From the NCBI RefSeq assembly GCF_000516515.1, contig NZ_KI911784.1:4502633-4566632 (forward strand): a stretch of DNA of 64,000 bases. Direction: 5' to 3'. The notes beneath the pieces were generated by a model. It searched no databases. It was not told the origin of the DNA and saw only the letters and a list, made by a program, of their open reading frames with translations. This document shows, piece by piece, positions 62,575-64,000 of the stretch; the first letter of the stretch is position 1, and each line of letters starts with the position of its first letter. The stretch is from Chloroflexus sp. Y-396-1. GTDB taxonomy: Bacteria; Chloroflexota; Chloroflexia; Chloroflexales; Chloroflexaceae. The position numbers and the translations under genes are program-made.

Positions 62575-63660
62575 CTAGCGATCCTCTAACTGCAACAATT
62601 GCTCTATCGACAGGCCAACCTGCGATCCGCCGGTAAATACTGAACCAGTTATCCGCCGTTCAAACCGACGGAAGGCCAGTTGGTATACGGCCTCAGGTAA
62701 AGGCGTGTACAACGCCTGTTGCGCAAACACGGCTCCGTTCTGTAGATACATTTGGATGAAGGCCTGCACGTGCGGTCGACTCGCTCTATCGGCACGCACA
62801 TAAATAAACAGCGGCCGAGACAGTGGCTGATAACGACCATCTGTTATCGTTTCTAGTGTTGGTGCAACACAGCCATTCCCATTATCGATTGCCACAGCCC
62901 GTAGCTGCTGGGAATATTCAACGTAGTAGGCATAGCCGAAGAACCCTAATCCTAACCGGTCGGCTGCAACGTCCTGAGCGAGCAGATAATCGTCCTCACT
63001 GGCCGTGTAATCGCTACGGCTCACACCTTCCACACCAACAATGGCCGAGGTAAAGTAATCATACGTTCCGGAGTCAACACCAGCACCGTACAGGTGCAAC
63101 GGTTCATCGGGCCATTCCGGTCGTATCTGATTCCAGCGCGTGATGTTACCTTGCGCTTCCGGCGCCCATATACGCTGAAGCTCGGCTACGGTTAGACATT
63201 GTACCCAATCATTCTGTGGATTTACTACGACCGACAACCCATCGAACGCTACCGGTAGCTCGATAAAGGCGATGCCCTGGGCGGCACATGCTTCCATCTC
63301 GCGCTGCTTGATCGGGCGGGAAGCGTTGGAAATATCGGTCTCGCCAGCGCAAAAACGGGTAAACCCGCCGCCGGTGCCACTGACCCCCAAGCGCACGGCA
63401 ACATCAGGCGCGAGCTGGCTAAAGGCAATAGCTACTTGCTCGGTGATTGGAAAGACCGTACTCGAGCCATCGATTTTGATTTCGCCACGAAGCTGACCAA
63501 GATCAATCGCCGGAAGCGAAATTGCTGTCAACTGACTTTGCTGCAATGTTGGCGTAGGTGTTGGTGAAGAGATATTGGTTGGTTGTGCGGTAGGCATTGA
63601 ACCACACGCAGCGAATGATAGAATGGCAAGACCGTAGATAAGCAGGCACAAATATCGCAT
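62575..63660 (-). CDS. PstS-like phosphate-binding lipoprotein
   Basis: About 361 residues. The N-terminal lipoprotein signal ends SFAACGS (lipobox), followed by a Thr/Pro linker. The mature protein is a type-II periplasmic binding protein of the phosphate class: [40 protein letters not shown] and [17 protein letters not shown] are the PstS anion-pocket landmarks. No PstCAB transporter is nearby; the next gene is a histidine kinase. It may feed substrate state to the kinase. GTG 63711 would extend the signal peptide by 17 residues; ATG 63660 is preferred. Confidence 0.88.
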   Translation of the reverse strand: MRYLCLLIYGLAILSFAACGSMPTAQPTNISSPTPTPTLQQSQLTAISLPAIDLGQLRGEIKIDGSSTVFPITEQVAIAFSQLAPDVAVRLGVSGTGGGFTRFCAGETDISNASRPIKQREMEACAAQGIAFIELPVAFDGLSVVVNPQNDWVQCLTVAELQRIWAPEAQGNITRWNQIRPEWPDEPLHLYGAGVDSGTYDYFTSAIVGVEGVSRSDYTASEDDYLLAQDVAADRLGLGFFGYAYYVEYSQQLRAVAIDNGNGCVAPTLETITDGRYQPLSRPLFIYVRADRASRPHVQAFIQMYLQNGAVFAQQALYTPLPEAVYQLAFRRFERRITGSVFTGGSQVGLSIEQLLQLEDR

Positions 63661-63973
63661 ACGTCGCCGCAGATGTCTAATCACGATCGTATCGACAAGG
63701 CGCAATCGCACAACCGCTTTTATTATAACGTTGTGACTAACTGTCGTTGGTTAAGAACATATTAAACCTTCTTGAAGGATTTAGGACTAGGCTTCACAAA
63801 CGGTTATTGAGGATTTGAACAAAGACCCTGATTGCTCATCAGGATCATCCCGTGCGCGTCGTACCATTGCCTGGGAGTAGAATAGGAAGTAGGGTTGAGT
63901 GGTAAGGATTTTCAGAGTTCTTAGATTTGGGTCACCTTCGATGAATGACTGATGAAAAAGCGGAGTGACAGCA
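63661..63973. other. Intergenic region at the window end
   Basis: 313 bp with the operon promoter above and a small CCTGA/TCAGG hairpin near 63825. No gene is supported. Confidence 0.5.
63722..63727 (-). promoter_or_regulatory. Probable -10 element of the PstS-kinase-receiver operon
   Basis: A perfect TATAAT on the minus strand puts transcription near 63715, about 55 nt before ATG 63660. No convincing -35 is seen. Confidence 0.4.
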
Positions 63974-64000
63974 ATGAACATCGTGCACCCGCTTCCGGTA
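63974..64000 (+). CDS. Possible start of a plus-strand gene (partial)
   Basis: ATG at 63974 with GGAG 8 nt upstream, followed by nine open codons (MNIVHPLPV) to the window edge. This is too short to identify. Confidence 0.3.

Overview
This window looks like chromosomal DNA of a filamentous anoxygenic phototroph of the Chloroflexota, most likely Chloroflexus. The genus is recalled from gene style and content, not proven. The supporting mix is an EtfAB pair, a CaiB-type CoA transferase, an acyl-CoA dehydrogenase, one primary sigma factor, a NuoM-type antiporter subunit, Pro/Thr-rich lipoproteins and moderately GC-rich coding with frequent small intergenic repeats. Nearly all of it is ordinary core genome. 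One AT-richer 14 kb block (about 21.0-35.1 kb) stands out as acquired.

Layout. 0-9.1 kb (mostly minus strand): start of a secreted propeller-type protein, etfA-etfB, a membrane STAS sensor, a very unusual two-protease fusion (C1 papain-like plus clan-CD/CHAT-like), purine nucleoside phosphorylase, a PH-SHOCT membrane protein and recO. 9.6-17.3 kb (plus): smc, an overlapping nucleotidyltransferase, dgt and dnaG, a chromosome-maintenance and replication group. 17.5-20.6 kb (minus): two lipoproteins, a beta-propeller and a parvulin foldase.

21.3-35.1 kb (plus): six tightly packed genes. They are a DUF4007 protein, a large P-loop ATPase, a PAPS-reductase-like PP-loop protein, a second P-loop ATPase, an uncharacterised protein and a 1.7-kDa-residue-scale protein (1,726 aa) with an FtsK/HerA-like C-terminus. 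I read this as an SspBCD-SspFGH DNA phosphorothioation defence cassette: SspBCD would put sulfur into the DNA backbone, and SspFGH would act on DNA lacking it. No cysteine desulfurase (SspA) and no SspE are present here, so sulfur must come from a desulfurase encoded elsewhere.

35.5-48.9 kb: an MFS exporter, a hybrid histidine kinase with a small membrane protein, OsmC, a Tat-exported cyclase-family protein, a CoA transferase, a beta-hydroxyacid dehydrogenase, a small membrane protein, the primary sigma factor, an acyl-CoA dehydrogenase and a GCS2-type carboxylate-amine ligase. 49.3-64 kb: a ParB-like/Usp fusion; an orphan nuoM behind a canonical promoter with three CRP-type palindromes; tatD with a transglutaminase membrane protein; a stand-alone cyclic-nucleotide-binding protein; a UPF0104 flippase-like protein; acylphosphatase; a conserved unknown; tRNA-His; a methyltransferase; and a three-gene PstS-like / histidine kinase / receiver operon.

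Starts were moved from the longest frame wherever a Shine-Dalgarno sequence, a signal peptide or a neighbouring gene argued for it. All family calls come from reading motifs, with no database search.
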